Counted from the first letter of the stretch, positions 1 through 9,108 are shown. The stretch is DNA of 41,494 bases from Bacteroidales bacterium (GCA_004557315.1 SFEH01000011.1:1-41494); one strand, 5' to 3'. Notes: generated by a model not told the origin, from the sequence alone. Translations and numbers: made by a program.

Positions 1-744
1 CAGAACATCGAACTTGCCCAGAAGCCTCTGCAACGCCACCCTTACCATCCTTGCTATATGTTTGAGGCAGGAATCCTTCCTCTCGAACATTTCGCCATCA
101 AGGGTGTGATATGGTATCAGGGCGAGTCGAATGCTCACAACAAGGATGCGCACGCAAGGCTGTTCCCGCTCCTGGTCAATGGCTGGCGCGAATACTGGAA
201 TCAGCCAGATCTGCCATTCTACTTCACCCAGCTATCGAGCCTCAACCGCCCGTCGTGGCCTTGGTTCCGCGACAGCCAGCGACTGCTGCTCGGTTCTTTA
301 GACAATGTGGGCATGGCAGTTTGCACTGATATTGGCAATGAGGACGATGTTCATCCGCGACGAAAACGCGAGGTGGGACAGCGACTGGCAGCCTGGGCTC
401 TCAACAAGACTTACGGCAAGACAGCTGTCGTGCCTTCAGGACCTTTGTTCCGCGATGTTGTGTTCAGCAATGGCATTGCCCGTGTCACCTTCGACTACGC
501 TGAAGGTTTGACCACCTCCGATGGCAAGGCTCTCCGAACCTTCGAACTTGCAGGTACCGATGGCTTGTTCCATCCTGCCGAGGCAAAGGTGATAGAAGGA
601 ACAGCTTCAGTCGAGGTCAGGTCAGACAAGGTGCCAGAGCCAGTGGCAGTGCGCTACGGATGGCAGCCTTTCACAGAAGCAAATCTTGTCAATTCCGCAG
701 GTTTTCCTGCTTCGACATTTAGAAGTGAAGACTTGGGAAGGTAA
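1..744 (+). CDS. Sialate O-acetylesterase, C-terminal part (cut by window start)
   Basis: The reading frame is open from base 1, so the gene begins before the window and only about 247 residues are visible. The protein should remove O-acetyl groups from sialic acids so that sialidase and lyase can act. The GVIWYQGESN motif is the conserved block seen in SGNH-fold sialate O-acetylesterases. The later DDVHP segment supplies the likely catalytic Asp-x-His of the dyad. The nucleophilic serine block would lie upstream and cannot be checked. The gene is 67 bases ahead of the N-acetylneuraminate lyase on the same strand, which fits a role in the sialate operon. The family is clear, but secretion and total length cannot be judged. 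Confidence 0.88.
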   Translation, partial: QNIELAQKPLQRHPYHPCYMFEAGILPLEHFAIKGVIWYQGESNAHNKDAHARLFPLLVNGWREYWNQPDLPFYFTQLSSLNRPSWPWFRDSQRLLLGSLDNVGMAVCTDIGNEDDVHPRRKREVGQRLAAWALNKTYGKTAVVPSGPLFRDVVFSNGIARVTFDYAEGLTTSDGKALRTFELAGTDGLFHPAEAKVIEGTASVEVRSDKVPEPVAVRYGWQPFTEANLVNSAGFPASTFRSEDLGR

Positions 745-811
745 AGACAAGTTATTTTGTAAGGAAGATAAAGAAAAGAATAGTATATATTAACATTAAA
801 GAATAACAATC

Positions 812-1729
812 ATGGAAAAGATTATTGGACTTATCGATGCGCCTTTTACTCCATTTTATGAGAATGGCGATGTAAATTTTGAGCCTATCCCTGCTTATGC
901 CGCAATGTTGGCAAAGAACGGCCTCAAGGGTGTATTTATCAATGGTTCATCGGGCGAAGGCTATATGCTTACTACTGAGGAGCGTATGAAGCTCGCTGAG
1001 GCTTGGATGGCAGCAAAGCCAGAGGGCTTCAAGGTGATTGTACATGTTGGCAGCTGCTGCTTGCGCGAGAGTGCAAAGCTTGCTGAGCACGCTGCAAAGA
1101 TCGGTGCTGACGCAATCGGTGCCATGGCTCCTCCTTTCCCAAAGATCGGACGTATCGAGGAATTGGTGAAGTACTGTGAGGCAATCTGCTCGGCTGCACC
1201 AAACCTCCCATTCTACTACTATCATATCCCAGCATTCAACGGTGCATTCCTTCCAATGCTCGACCTCCTGAAGGCTGTTGACGGACGTATCCCTAACTTC
1301 GCAGGTATCAAATATACATTCGAGAGCCTCTACGAGTACAATCAGTGCCGATTGTACAAGAACGGCAAGTACGACATGCTCCACGGTCAGGACGAGACCA
1401 TCCTCCCAAGCCTTGCTCAGGGCGGTGCTCAGGGTGGCATTGGCGGAACTACCAACTACAATGGCTGCAACCTCGTAGGCATCATCGATGCTTGGAAGGC
1501 TGGCGACATCGAGAAGGCACGCGAGCTCCAGAACTTCTCACAGGATGTGATCAACGTGATCTGCAACTTCCGTGGCAACATCGTGGGTGGCAAGCGCATC
1601 ATGAAGCTCATCGGTCTCGACCTCGGTCCTAACCGCGTTCCTTTCCGCACTGTAACCGACGAGGAGGAGGTTGAACTCAAGAAGCAGCTCGAAGCTATCA
1701 ACTTCTTTGAGCGCTGCAACAAGTTTTAA
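812..1729 (+). CDS. nanA: N-acetylneuraminate lyase (NanA/NanL)
   Basis: This cytoplasmic aldolase of the DHDPS superfamily cleaves N-acetylneuraminate to N-acetylmannosamine and pyruvate. The 305 residues match the usual family length. GSSGE at residues 45-49 is the carboxylate-binding motif, Tyr137 lies in the FYYYH segment, and Lys167 in GIKYT is the Schiff-base lysine. The ATG at 812 follows an A-rich leader (AATAACAATC), as is usual in Bacteroidetes, which lack strong Shine-Dalgarno sites. It is followed by the epimerase and transporter in the nanL-nanE-nanT order described in Bacteroides fragilis. The product ManNAc would pass directly to the downstream epimerase. Confidence 0.95.
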   Translation: MEKIIGLIDAPFTPFYENGDVNFEPIPAYAAMLAKNGLKGVFINGSSGEGYMLTTEERMKLAEAWMAAKPEGFKVIVHVGSCCLRESAKLAEHAAKIGADAIGAMAPPFPKIGRIEELVKYCEAICSAAPNLPFYYYHIPAFNGAFLPMLDLLKAVDGRIPNFAGIKYTFESLYEYNQCRLYKNGKYDMLHGQDETILPSLAQGGAQGGIGGTTNYNGCNLVGIIDAWKAGDIEKARELQNFSQDVINVICNFRGNIVGGKRIMKLIGLDLGPNRVPFRTVTDEEEVELKKQLEAINFFERCNKF

Positions 1730-1780
1730 TTGATAGTGAAGCTGACGGGAGCTAGCCGACAGCTAAAGGCTTTTGTCTGG

Positions 1781-1820
1781 TTAACTCCCGCTATCTCCCT
1801 CTAACTCCCTTAATTCTAAC
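1781..1820 (+). repeat. 10-nt period degenerate tandem tract before nanE
   Basis: Four consecutive 10-mers fill this stretch: TTAACTCCCG, CTATCTCCCT, CTAACTCCCT and TAATTCTAAC. The tract is pyrimidine-rich on the coding strand and ends three bases before the nanE start codon. Its function is unknown. It resembles tracts at 3011-3050 and 29854-29898 in position and composition. Confidence 0.7.
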
Positions 1821-1823
1821 ATA

Positions 1824-3002
1824 ATGAATACTACTCAAAAAGAATATCTCCAGCAATGTCGCGATGCTTATCGCAGCGAATTGATCGACAATATCATGCC
1901 ATTCTGGATGGAGCATGGTCTTGACCGTGTGAATGGCGGTGTCTATACTTGCCTCGACCGCGATGGCAAGCTAATGGACACAACCAAGTCGGTATGGTTC
2001 CAGGGACGCTTCGGATTTATCTGCGCCTATGCATACAACAATATTGAGAAACGTCAGGAATGGCTTGATGCCTCGCTGAGCTGTATCAAGTTCCTTGAGG
2101 ATCACTGTGTCGATACTGACGGCCATAAGTTCTTCACTGTGACTGCAGAAGGTGAGGGCATTCAGAAACGCCGTTATGTCTTCAGCGAGTGCTTCTGTGC
2201 AATAGCAATGGCTGAATATGCCAAGGCTACTGGCAGCAAGGAATATGCTGAAAAGGCTTTGAAGGAGTTCCAGAACATCCGTCGAATGATGGCTACACCT
2301 GGTTTCCTTCCTGCCAAGACCACCGTGCCTGGCCGTAGCCACAGCATCATTATGATTCTCCTCAATGTGGCAGTCATCGTGAAGCAGGTGATAGAGCATC
2401 CTGACCTTGATGCTCAGATCGAGAGTTCGCTCTACGACATCGAGCATTACTTCATGCACCCAGAGTTTGAAGCTCTGCTTGAGAGCGTAACACCGGAAGG
2501 AGGTCTAATAGACACTATAGCTGGACGTGTCATCAACCCTGGTCACTGCATCGAGACAGCGTGGTTCATCATGGAGTGCGCCAAGGATCGTGCCGACAGT
2601 GATCATCTCAACGAGGTGGCTCTCCGCATCCTCGACTGGTCGTGGAAGTGGGGCTGGGACGAGCAATACGGCGGTATCATCAACTTCAAGGACTGCAAGA
2701 ATTTCCCTCCACAGGATTATTCACAGGATATGAAGTTCTGGTGGCCACAGTGCGAGACCATCATTGCCACTCTCTATGCCTACAAGCTTACAGGCGACGA
2801 GAAGTATCTTGAGATGCACCGTCTTGCCAACGACTGGACGTTCAAGCACTTCAAGGACACAGAATACCCAGAGTGGTATGGCTACCTGCACCGCGACGGA
2901 AGCGTGGCACAGCCTGCCAAGGGCAATATCTTCAAGGGTCCGTTCCATATTCCGCGCATGCTCATCAAGGCTGGCATGCTGTGCGATGAGATAATTAAAT
3001 AA
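1824..3002 (+). CDS. nanE: N-acylglucosamine 2-epimerase (ManNAc to GlcNAc)
   Basis: The 392-residue protein belongs to the AGE/renin-binding-protein family of (alpha/alpha)6 barrels, not the small NanE TIM barrel of E. coli. It should interconvert N-acetylmannosamine and N-acetylglucosamine in the cytoplasm. Residues that fit the family active site are Arg62 (WFQGRFG), His241 and Glu244 (GHCIETAW) and His375 (GPFHIPRM). Bacteroides fragilis is known to use this type of epimerase for sialic acid growth, followed by a ROK-family kinase that is not present in this window. The 94-base gap from the lyase gene contains a short-period repeat tract just before the ATG. The same strand and order support one transcript with the lyase and transporter. 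Confidence 0.94.
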   Translation: MNTTQKEYLQQCRDAYRSELIDNIMPFWMEHGLDRVNGGVYTCLDRDGKLMDTTKSVWFQGRFGFICAYAYNNIEKRQEWLDASLSCIKFLEDHCVDTDGHKFFTVTAEGEGIQKRRYVFSECFCAIAMAEYAKATGSKEYAEKALKEFQNIRRMMATPGFLPAKTTVPGRSHSIIMILLNVAVIVKQVIEHPDLDAQIESSLYDIEHYFMHPEFEALLESVTPEGGLIDTIAGRVINPGHCIETAWFIMECAKDRADSDHLNEVALRILDWSWKWGWDEQYGGIINFKDCKNFPPQDYSQDMKFWWPQCETIIATLYAYKLTGDEKYLEMHRLANDWTFKHFKDTEYPEWYGYLHRDGSVAQPAKGNIFKGPFHIPRMLIKAGMLCDEIIK

Positions 3003-3010
3003 ATATTGGA

Positions 3011-3050
3011 GTTAACAGAATTAACTCCAACTAACTCCTTCTAAGAAAGA
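3011..3050 (+). repeat. 10-nt period tract before nanT, partly a hairpin
   Basis: Consecutive 10-mers GTTAACAGAA, TTAACTCCAA, CTAACTCCTT and CTAAGAAAGA end two bases before the nanT start codon. The first units can also fold, because GGAGTTAA (3008-3015) is complementary to TTAACTCC (3021-3028). It is the same kind of tract as at 1781-1820, but not a copy of it. Confidence 0.65.
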
Positions 3051-3052
3051 AA

Positions 3053-4294
3053 ATGAAAAACTCAAAAGTATATCCTTGGGTAGTAGTAGGCCTGCTATGG
3101 GTGGTGGCGCTGCTCAATTACATGGATCGACAGATGCTATCGACCATGCAAGAGGCTATGGGTCTCGACATCGTCGAACTTCAGAATGCCGAGGCATTCG
3201 GCTTCCTCATGTCGGTCTTCCTCTGGATCTATGCGGTGATGAGCCCAATCTCTGGCGTCATCGGTGACCGTCTGAACCGTAAATGGCTCATTGTGGGCAG
3301 TCTGTTCGTATGGTCATCAGTGACTCTTGCCATGGGCTTTGCCACATCCTACAATCAGATTCTCGTCTTGCGTGCCCTGATGGGTATCAGCGAGGCTCTG
3401 TACATGCCAGCAGCTCTCTCGCTCATTGCCGACTATCACCGTGGCAAATCGTGCTCATTGGCTGTAGGTATCCACATGACCGGTCTTTACTGCGGACAGG
3501 CGGTAGGCGGCTTCGGTGCTACCGTAGCGGCTGCCTGGTCATGGCACACAGCCTTCCTCAGCTTCGGTCTCATCGGTGTGGCTTATTCGCTCATCCTCAT
3601 CCTTTTCTTGCGCGATAAGGGCAGAGGTGCGGAGACAATCACAGAGAATCCACAGGCAAAGGCACAGCCAAAGGAAAGCATCTGGAGGGCATTCCCTGTA
3701 CTGTTCAGCAGCATTGCCTTTGGTGTCATTCTCTTCTACTTTGCCGTTCTCAGTCTCCCTGGCTGGGCAACAAAGAACTGGCTGCCAACACTCTTTGCCA
3801 ACAGCCTTGACATCCCAATGTCACAGGCAGGTCCTATGAGTACCATCACCATCGCATTCTCATCGTTCCTCGGTGTGATCATAGGTGGCGTGATGAGCGA
3901 CAAGTGGGTGAAGGTGAACCTGCGCGGACGTGTCTATACAAGTGCCATCGGTCTCGCTCTCACTATTCCATCGCTCGTTCTCCTTGGTACCTCACACAAC
4001 ATTGTGGGCGTGGTCAGCGCTGGTCTTCTCTTCGGTATTGGCTATGGAATGTTCGATACCAACAATATGCCAATCCTCTGTCAGTTCGTGTCGAGCAAGT
4101 ATCGCGCAACTGCCTATGGCATAATGAACATGACGGGTGTCGTATTCGGCGCAATAGTCACGCAACTGCTTGGTAAACTGAAGGATGGCGGTATGGATCT
4201 CGGTGTCAGCTTCGCCTGCATGGGCGCAATAGTGGCTGTCGCTGTGCTTCTCCAGCTTGTCTTCCTGAAGCCAAAGACAGATAATATGGAATAA
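3053..4294 (+). CDS. nanT: MFS transporter, probable sialic acid importer NanT
   Basis: A 413-residue major facilitator protein with about 12 hydrophobic segments, starting with a short cytoplasmic N-terminus and a first membrane helix at about residues 8-25. The sequence DRLNRK after helix 2 matches the MFS loop 2-3 motif. LNYMDRQ in the first helix is typical of the anion/organic acid symporter branch that includes sialate and hexuronate carriers. Position directly after lyase and epimerase genes matches nanLET in Bacteroides fragilis, so sialate is the most likely cargo. Substrate is inferred from context and not from binding residues. The gene lies 50 bases after nanE and 48 bases before the sialidase gene. 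Confidence 0.9.
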   Translation: MKNSKVYPWVVVGLLWVVALLNYMDRQMLSTMQEAMGLDIVELQNAEAFGFLMSVFLWIYAVMSPISGVIGDRLNRKWLIVGSLFVWSSVTLAMGFATSYNQILVLRALMGISEALYMPAALSLIADYHRGKSCSLAVGIHMTGLYCGQAVGGFGATVAAAWSWHTAFLSFGLIGVAYSLILILFLRDKGRGAETITENPQAKAQPKESIWRAFPVLFSSIAFGVILFYFAVLSLPGWATKNWLPTLFANSLDIPMSQAGPMSTITIAFSSFLGVIIGGVMSDKWVKVNLRGRVYTSAIGLALTIPSLVLLGTSHNIVGVVSAGLLFGIGYGMFDTNNMPILCQFVSSKYRATAYGIMNMTGVVFGAIVTQLLGKLKDGGMDLGVSFACMGAIVAVAVLLQLVFLKPKTDNME

Positions 4295-4342
4295 CTTTTG
4301 GGGAAGATGAAGAAGATATAAATTATAAAGACAAAACAGCCT

Positions 4343-5560
4343 ATGAAACTCTCAGTAAAAAGCATATTACTGACCTTGTTGGTCGCTACTCTCTGTCTGC
4401 CAGCCATGGCTCAGAGACTCGAACATAAGCTCTATGTTTCTAAACCTGGTGAGAAGATTTATCGCATTCCAGCCATTGCATGCACTGTCGATGGTACGCT
4501 CATTGCCGTATCCGACGACCGCTACAATCATGGTAGCGACGTAGGTTATGCAAAGCCTATCGACATCATGTGCCGTCTCAGCGAAGACAATGGCTTGACA
4601 TGGAAGCCTGAACAAAAACTTGCCGATTGCCATGAGGAGATCTATAAAGGTCGCGTCTATGGCTTTGGCGATGCAGCCATCGCTGCCGATCGCGACAGTG
4701 ACCGTCAGATAGCTCTCTGCGTGGGTGACAGTACTGGACGCACTGTGTTCCAGCAGGGTTTCCAGCAGGTCTATCGTTTCTATGGAACCAACAATGGCAA
4801 GACATGGAGCAAGGGCGAGAACATCACTCACAAGATCTATAGTCTCGTTCCACAGCTCGAATGTCTCTTCATCGGTTCAGGCAAGATCCATCAGAGCCGC
4901 TATGTCAAGAAAGGCAAGTACTATCGTCTTTATTGCTCGCTTCTCTCGCTCAAGTATGGCAATGCCGTGATCTATTCTGACGACTTCGGTGAGAACTGGT
5001 CGCTCCTCGGCACAACCGAGTCATGCTGTCCGGAAGGTGACGAGCCAAAAACAGAGGAGCTGCCTGATGGTTCGGTCATTCTCAGTAGCCGTACAGGCGG
5101 ACGCTGGTTCAATATCTTCCGTTTCGACGACAAGACTTACACCACAGGTCACTGGGAGAAGCCTGTCAAGGCACGGGACATCATCTGCCAGAAGAACGAA
5201 TGCAATGGCGAGATCATGGGCATTAAGGCTTATGACAAGCAGGCAAAGAAGAAGGTATGGCTCTATCTCCAGTCAGTGCCTTACGGTCCAAATCGTTCGC
5301 ATGTCTCAATCTTCTACAAGGCATTGCCTTACAAGGTTGACTGCAAGACCATCACTCCTCAGAACTTCGGTGAGGGTTGGGAGCGCTTTGAGATCACACC
5401 CGACGATTCTGGCTATTCAACGTTCTGCCTGACAGCCGACAAGCAGATAGCCTTCCTGTATGAGAGAGCTCCTGTAGCCGATCAGTGGCTCTATGACATC
5501 TGGTTTGAGAAATTAAGCATCGAAAAAATCACTAACGGTCGATATACAATAAAGAAATAA
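4343..5560 (+). CDS. nanH: Exo-alpha-sialidase, GH33
   Basis: The 405-residue protein starts with a Sec signal peptide ending near AMAQ (residue 24), so it acts in the periplasm or outside. It should release terminal alpha-linked sialic acid from host or dietary glycans. The sialidase fold is shown by YRIP at residues 40-43 (Arg41 is the first arginine of the triad) and by three Asp-boxes: SEDNGLTW (80-87), TNNGKTW (149-155) and SDDFGENW (212-219). Arg250 (SSRTGGR) and Arg318 are candidates for the other arginines and Tyr358 (SGYST) for the nucleophile; these three assignments are inferred. It lies in the sialate operon, and the next gene begins three bases after its stop. Confidence 0.93.
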   Translation: MKLSVKSILLTLLVATLCLPAMAQRLEHKLYVSKPGEKIYRIPAIACTVDGTLIAVSDDRYNHGSDVGYAKPIDIMCRLSEDNGLTWKPEQKLADCHEEIYKGRVYGFGDAAIAADRDSDRQIALCVGDSTGRTVFQQGFQQVYRFYGTNNGKTWSKGENITHKIYSLVPQLECLFIGSGKIHQSRYVKKGKYYRLYCSLLSLKYGNAVIYSDDFGENWSLLGTTESCCPEGDEPKTEELPDGSVILSSRTGGRWFNIFRFDDKTYTTGHWEKPVKARDIICQKNECNGEIMGIKAYDKQAKKKVWLYLQSVPYGPNRSHVSIFYKALPYKVDCKTITPQNFGEGWERFEITPDDSGYSTFCLTADKQIAFLYERAPVADQWLYDIWFEKLSIEKITNGRYTIKK

Positions 5561-5563
5561 TAA

Positions 5564-8500
5564 ATGATGTTTGATAAATTTTGGTTGTTGGTTATGCTCG
5601 CTTTGGCGGGCATAGCCAATTCTTGTTCAGAAGCAAGTCCTTATTCTGCCATCGAGTTCAGTGCCAACCCTCAGCCGCTTCCCGTCATCACAGATGATGG
5701 CGACAAAGGCTATGAACTGGGTGTCTCGGCTATGTTCAGCGGCATTGTCGATGATGTGCTCATAGTAGCAGGTGGCTGTAACTTCCCCGACAAGCCAGTG
5801 GCAGAAGGAGGCAAGAAGCGATTCTATGACGGTGTCTATGCCTATCAACTCAATGACTCGGTTGAGCACCTGTGGGAGAGGATTGGCTCATTGCCTAAGC
5901 CTGTTGCATACGGGGCTTTCGTCGAGTGGAACAATCGTCTGATTTGCATTGGCGGACAGACTGCCGAAGGCGCGACTGCCGATGTCTTTGCTCTCGGTCT
6001 TGACAATGGCTTGATCATCGAACCTTTAGCATCGCTGCCTTGTGCCATTGACAATGCCTATGCCACCTTGCTCGGTGATGTAGTATATGTGGCAGGAGGC
6101 AATGCCGATGGTGTGCCTTCCGATGCTGTCTATGCTCTCGACCTCGCGAGCCAGAACGAAGGCTGGAAGATGGTGACCACATTGCCCGACGGTCCTCGCG
6201 TACAGCCTGTGTTGGCAGGACTTGACGGTAAGCTCTATGTCATTGGAGGCTTCTGCAACAAGCAGGGCGAGACGGCCTATGTGAACCGCACTGCATGGAG
6301 CTATGACCTTGCCAAGGAAGAATGGCTCGAACAGGCTGCTCCTGCTGCATTCGTGGGAGGTGGCTGTGCCATGGTGCTTGACGGCAGTCATATTCTTTGC
6401 GCAGGTGGTGTCAATGCCGACATCTTCGAACGCGCCATACGCGGTGAATTCCCTAATCCTGAATATTTGCTTCACCCAAAGGAGTGGTATCACTTCAACG
6501 ACATCCTTCAGTGCTACAATGTCAAGACTGGAGTGTGGCATTGCATGGGCGAATATCCTCAGCTGGCTCGTGCAGGTGCTGGCATCGTGGCTTTGGCCGA
6601 TGGTTTCGTAATGGTGCAGGGTGAAGAGAAACCTGGCATACGCAGCCCACAGATGACACGTTTCAGCCGTCAGGGACTCGACAGTGCCCTTGCCATTGTC
6701 GATCAGCTGCCGCTTCTGCCTCGTCCGCAGCACATTGTCTATGGTTCTGGCCGTTGCTATGGCGACAGCCTCTCATTGGTCAAGAATGCCAAGGTCGAGA
6801 TGGTCGATGGCTTGCAGAATGATGAGGCATATGTCCTTGATGTCACGGCGACGGGCATTAGCATCAAGGCAATGACCGAACAGGGTGCTTATTGGGCAAA
6901 GCAGACGCTGGCTCAACTCGCTATCTATGACAATGGAGTCTTTGCAGGTTTCATGGGTTGTCATGTCGAGGACTGGCCATCGTTCCGCATCCGCGGCTTC
7001 CTTCAGGATGTGGGCCGAAGCTATATTTCTATCGAAGAACTCAAGAAAGAGATAGCCATACTGAGCCGATATAAGATCAATGTGTTCCATTGGCATCTTA
7101 CCGAAAATCAGGCCTATCGCCTTGAAAGCAAGAAATACCCTCAGCTCAACGATCCAGCCATCACTACCCGTATGCCTGGCAAGTTCTATACTCATGAAGA
7201 GGCACGCGACCTTGTGGAGTTCTGCCGTCAGCACGGCATGATGCTCATCCCCGAGATCGATGTGCCGGGACATAGCGCAGCCTTCGACCGTGCTTTCGGT
7301 TTCTCGATGCAGAGCGAGCAGGGTGTGCCTATAGTCCGTGACTTGCTTACCGAGGCTTGCGAGGTGTTTGACGTGCCTTATCTGCACTTGGGAACCGACG
7401 AGGTGCGATTTACCAATCCCGACTTTGTGCCCGAGATGGTGGCTTTGGTGCGCTCGAAAGGCAAGAAGGTCATCTCATATAACCCCGGTTGGAAGTACGA
7501 TGTGGGCGAGATCGATATGACTCATCTGTGGAGCTACCGTGGCAAGGCTCAGCCTGGCATTCCTGCCATCGACAGCAAGTTCCATTATCTCAATCACTTC
7601 GACACATTCGCTGATCTCGTCTCGCTCTATGGCAGTCGCATTTACAACACACCACAGGGCAACGACGACATAGCAGGTGCTATCCTCGCCTTGTGGCACG
7701 ACCGCCTTTCACCAACCGAGAGTGACATGATCAGGAACAATCATCTCTATCCGAACATGCTTGCCATTGCCGAACGAGCATGGCTTGGTGGCGGTTATGA
7801 GTATTTCGATGGCTTGGGTACCATCATGCCGCCACGAGGCAGCAAGGACTTCAATGCCTTTGCCGATTTCGAGGATCGTATGATATGGCATCTCAGCCGT
7901 TATTGCGACAAGAACGATTTTGTCTATGTGAAACAGTCAGCACAGGAATGGGCAATCACCGATGCCTTCCCTAACAAGGGCAACTTTGCGGCAGTTTTCC
8001 CTCCAGAGACCGAGCCATTGCCTGAGTCGGTCGATGGCGCGCTCTATATATATAAGGGTAAGGAATACAATGTAGGTACAGCATCGGGAGCAGGCGTCTA
8101 TTTGCGTCATGTTTGGGGTACTTTCGTCCCTGGCTATTATGACGACCCGCAGCCAAACCACACAGCCTATGCCTATACCTGGGTCTATTCGGATTGTGAA
8201 CAGACCGTAGGATTGCTCGCCGAAACGCAGAACTACAGCCGTTCGGAGAAGGATTTCCCGCCTGTGCAGGGCACTTGGGATTACCGTGGCAGCCGTATCT
8301 GGGTCAATGGCGAGGAGATTGCGCCTCCTCATTGGAGCAATCAGACGATGGAGCACGACAATGAATTGCCTCTTGGCAATGAGAACCTCGCCGTGCGTGA
8401 GCCTATTGCCGTGCATCTGAATCAAGGCTGGAACTCTGTATTGCTCAAACTACCAATCGGAGAGTTCAATACACCTGAAGTCCGCCTCGTGAAATGGATG

Positions 8501-8575
8501 TTTGCAGCCACATTTACTACTCCCGACGGACGAGAAGCAGCAAAAAATATCAGATATTCTGTCGATAAAAAGTGA
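5564..8575 (+). CDS. Lipoprotein fusing NanM-like kelch mutarotase to GH20 beta-N-acetylhexosaminidase
   Basis: A 1003-residue protein with a signal peptide and a lipobox ending at Cys21 (ANSC). Residues about 35-375 form a kelch beta-propeller of the cyclically permuted NanM/YjhT type: VAGGCNFPDKP, then repeated GG turns such as ICIGGQ, VYVAGG and YVIGGF. This family speeds anomer conversion of released sialic acid. Residues about 385-760 are a GH20 catalytic domain with FHWHLTENQ, EIDVPGH and the HLGTDEV motif holding the Asp612-Glu613 pair used in substrate-assisted catalysis. About 240 C-terminal residues form an additional domain rich in aromatic residues, probably carbohydrate-related. 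The start could be either of two adjacent ATGs. The fusion links sialic acid processing to removal of the underlying GalNAc or GlcNAc. Confidence 0.9.
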   Translation: MMFDKFWLLVMLALAGIANSCSEASPYSAIEFSANPQPLPVITDDGDKGYELGVSAMFSGIVDDVLIVAGGCNFPDKPVAEGGKKRFYDGVYAYQLNDSVEHLWERIGSLPKPVAYGAFVEWNNRLICIGGQTAEGATADVFALGLDNGLIIEPLASLPCAIDNAYATLLGDVVYVAGGNADGVPSDAVYALDLASQNEGWKMVTTLPDGPRVQPVLAGLDGKLYVIGGFCNKQGETAYVNRTAWSYDLAKEEWLEQAAPAAFVGGGCAMVLDGSHILCAGGVNADIFERAIRGEFPNPEYLLHPKEWYHFNDILQCYNVKTGVWHCMGEYPQLARAGAGIVALADGFVMVQGEEKPGIRSPQMTRFSRQGLDSALAIVDQLPLLPRPQHIVYGSGRCYGDSLSLVKNAKVEMVDGLQNDEAYVLDVTATGISIKAMTEQGAYWAKQTLAQLAIYDNGVFAGFMGCHVEDWPSFRIRGFLQDVGRSYISIEELKKEIAILSRYKINVFHWHLTENQAYRLESKKYPQLNDPAITTRMPGKFYTHEEARDLVEFCRQHGMMLIPEIDVPGHSAAFDRAFGFSMQSEQGVPIVRDLLTEACEVFDVPYLHLGTDEVRFTNPDFVPEMVALVRSKGKKVISYNPGWKYDVGEIDMTHLWSYRGKAQPGIPAIDSKFHYLNHFDTFADLVSLYGSRIYNTPQGNDDIAGAILALWHDRLSPTESDMIRNNHLYPNMLAIAERAWLGGGYEYFDGLGTIMPPRGSKDFNAFADFEDRMIWHLSRYCDKNDFVYVKQSAQEWAITDAFPNKGNFAAVFPPETEPLPESVDGALYIYKGKEYNVGTASGAGVYLRHVWGTFVPGYYDDPQPNHTAYAYTWVYSDCEQTVGLLAETQNYSRSEKDFPPVQGTWDYRGSRIWVNGEEIAPPHWSNQTMEHDNELPLGNENLAVREPIAVHLNQGWNSVLLKLPIGEFNTPEVRLVKWMFAATFTTPDGREAAKNIRYSVDKK

Positions 8576-8721
8576 AGACAAGCCCTTCTTTCGGTGCGAA
8601 GTTATGGCAAAACAGGCACAAATGCAGTCCAAAAAACATGTTATATAACATAGTTTGCAAGTTATGATTTGCAAAGAACCACCATAAGACAACCGTTTGT
8701 ACGATTTTTCTATGCTTTCTA

Positions 8722-8751
8722 TTGCAGTGTGAAAAAAGTGCCGTAACTTTG
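8722..8751 (+). promoter_or_regulatory. Bacteroidetes-type promoter for the small ORF unit
   Basis: TTG (8722-8724), a 19-nt gap and TAACTTTG (8744-8751) fit the sigma-ABfr consensus, and CACC follows. Transcription would start near 8758, giving a leader of about 100 nt. That leader contains a GTGGC/GCCAC hairpin at 8816-8828. Confidence 0.75.
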
Positions 8752-8860
8752 CACCGTCGGATATGATAAAACCGGACACTTTTTATAAAGAAACTTTTTA
8801 ATTCCAAAGTGTGAAGTGGCTATGCCACAGTTATTTATTAAGGTATTGTATTAAATTTTT

Positions 8861-9007
8861 ATGGTTATGAAAAATTTTGGAAAGGTAATTAAGAAGGGTG
8901 TGAAAAAAGGTGTAATGTTCTATCTTGAGGGCATGAACCGCACCAGTGCATGGTATGTAACTAAGTCAGGCGAAGTCCTTCCTCGTCCATCGATGACTGG
9001 ACTCTGA
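8861..9007 (+). CDS. Small basic protein of unknown function (48 aa)
   Basis: A 48-codon ORF from ATG to TGA that I do not recognise. The N-terminal half is lysine-rich and could form an amphipathic helix (GKVIKKGVKKGV). The C-terminal half contains WYVTKSGEV and ends in PRPSMTGL. The start may instead be the Met at 8867. Support for a real gene comes from its surroundings: a well-formed promoter at 8722-8751 and a perfect terminator at 9109-9152, with nothing else between them. No cysteine, signal peptide or clear membrane segment is visible. The transcript could also act as a structured RNA with the ORF being secondary. Confidence 0.55.
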   Translation: MVMKNFGKVIKKGVKKGVMFYLEGMNRTSAWYVTKSGEVLPRPSMTGL

Positions 9008-9017
9008 TAAGGTTCAT

Positions 9018-9076
9018 GGTTTGAATCTAATAGATTCAACCGACATGCACAACTTTTGAAAGTTCTTCGGAACTTT
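9018..9076 (+). ncRNA. Structured 3' region of the small transcript
   Basis: Two hairpins follow the 48-codon ORF. TTGAATCTA and TAGATTCAA (9021-9039) form a long stem, extended by GG/CC at 9018-9019 and 9040-9041. AAAGTTC-TTCG-GAACTTT (9059-9076) is a seven-pair stem closed by C(UUCG)G, an unusually stable tetraloop. With the terminator this makes three stems in about 135 nt. No known RNA family was recognised. Confidence 0.45.
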
Positions 9077-9108
9077 GTATTTGATTTTAATTCTATTCTA
9101 TTAATATT

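Noticed and set aside
6026..6733. 235-codon minus-strand ORF
   Set aside because: It lies inside the kelch domain coding region and shows no protein family features.
9018..9041. tRNA-like arm (TTGAATC stem)
   Set aside because: No acceptor stem, anticodon arm or T-loop set surrounds it; it is a simple hairpin.
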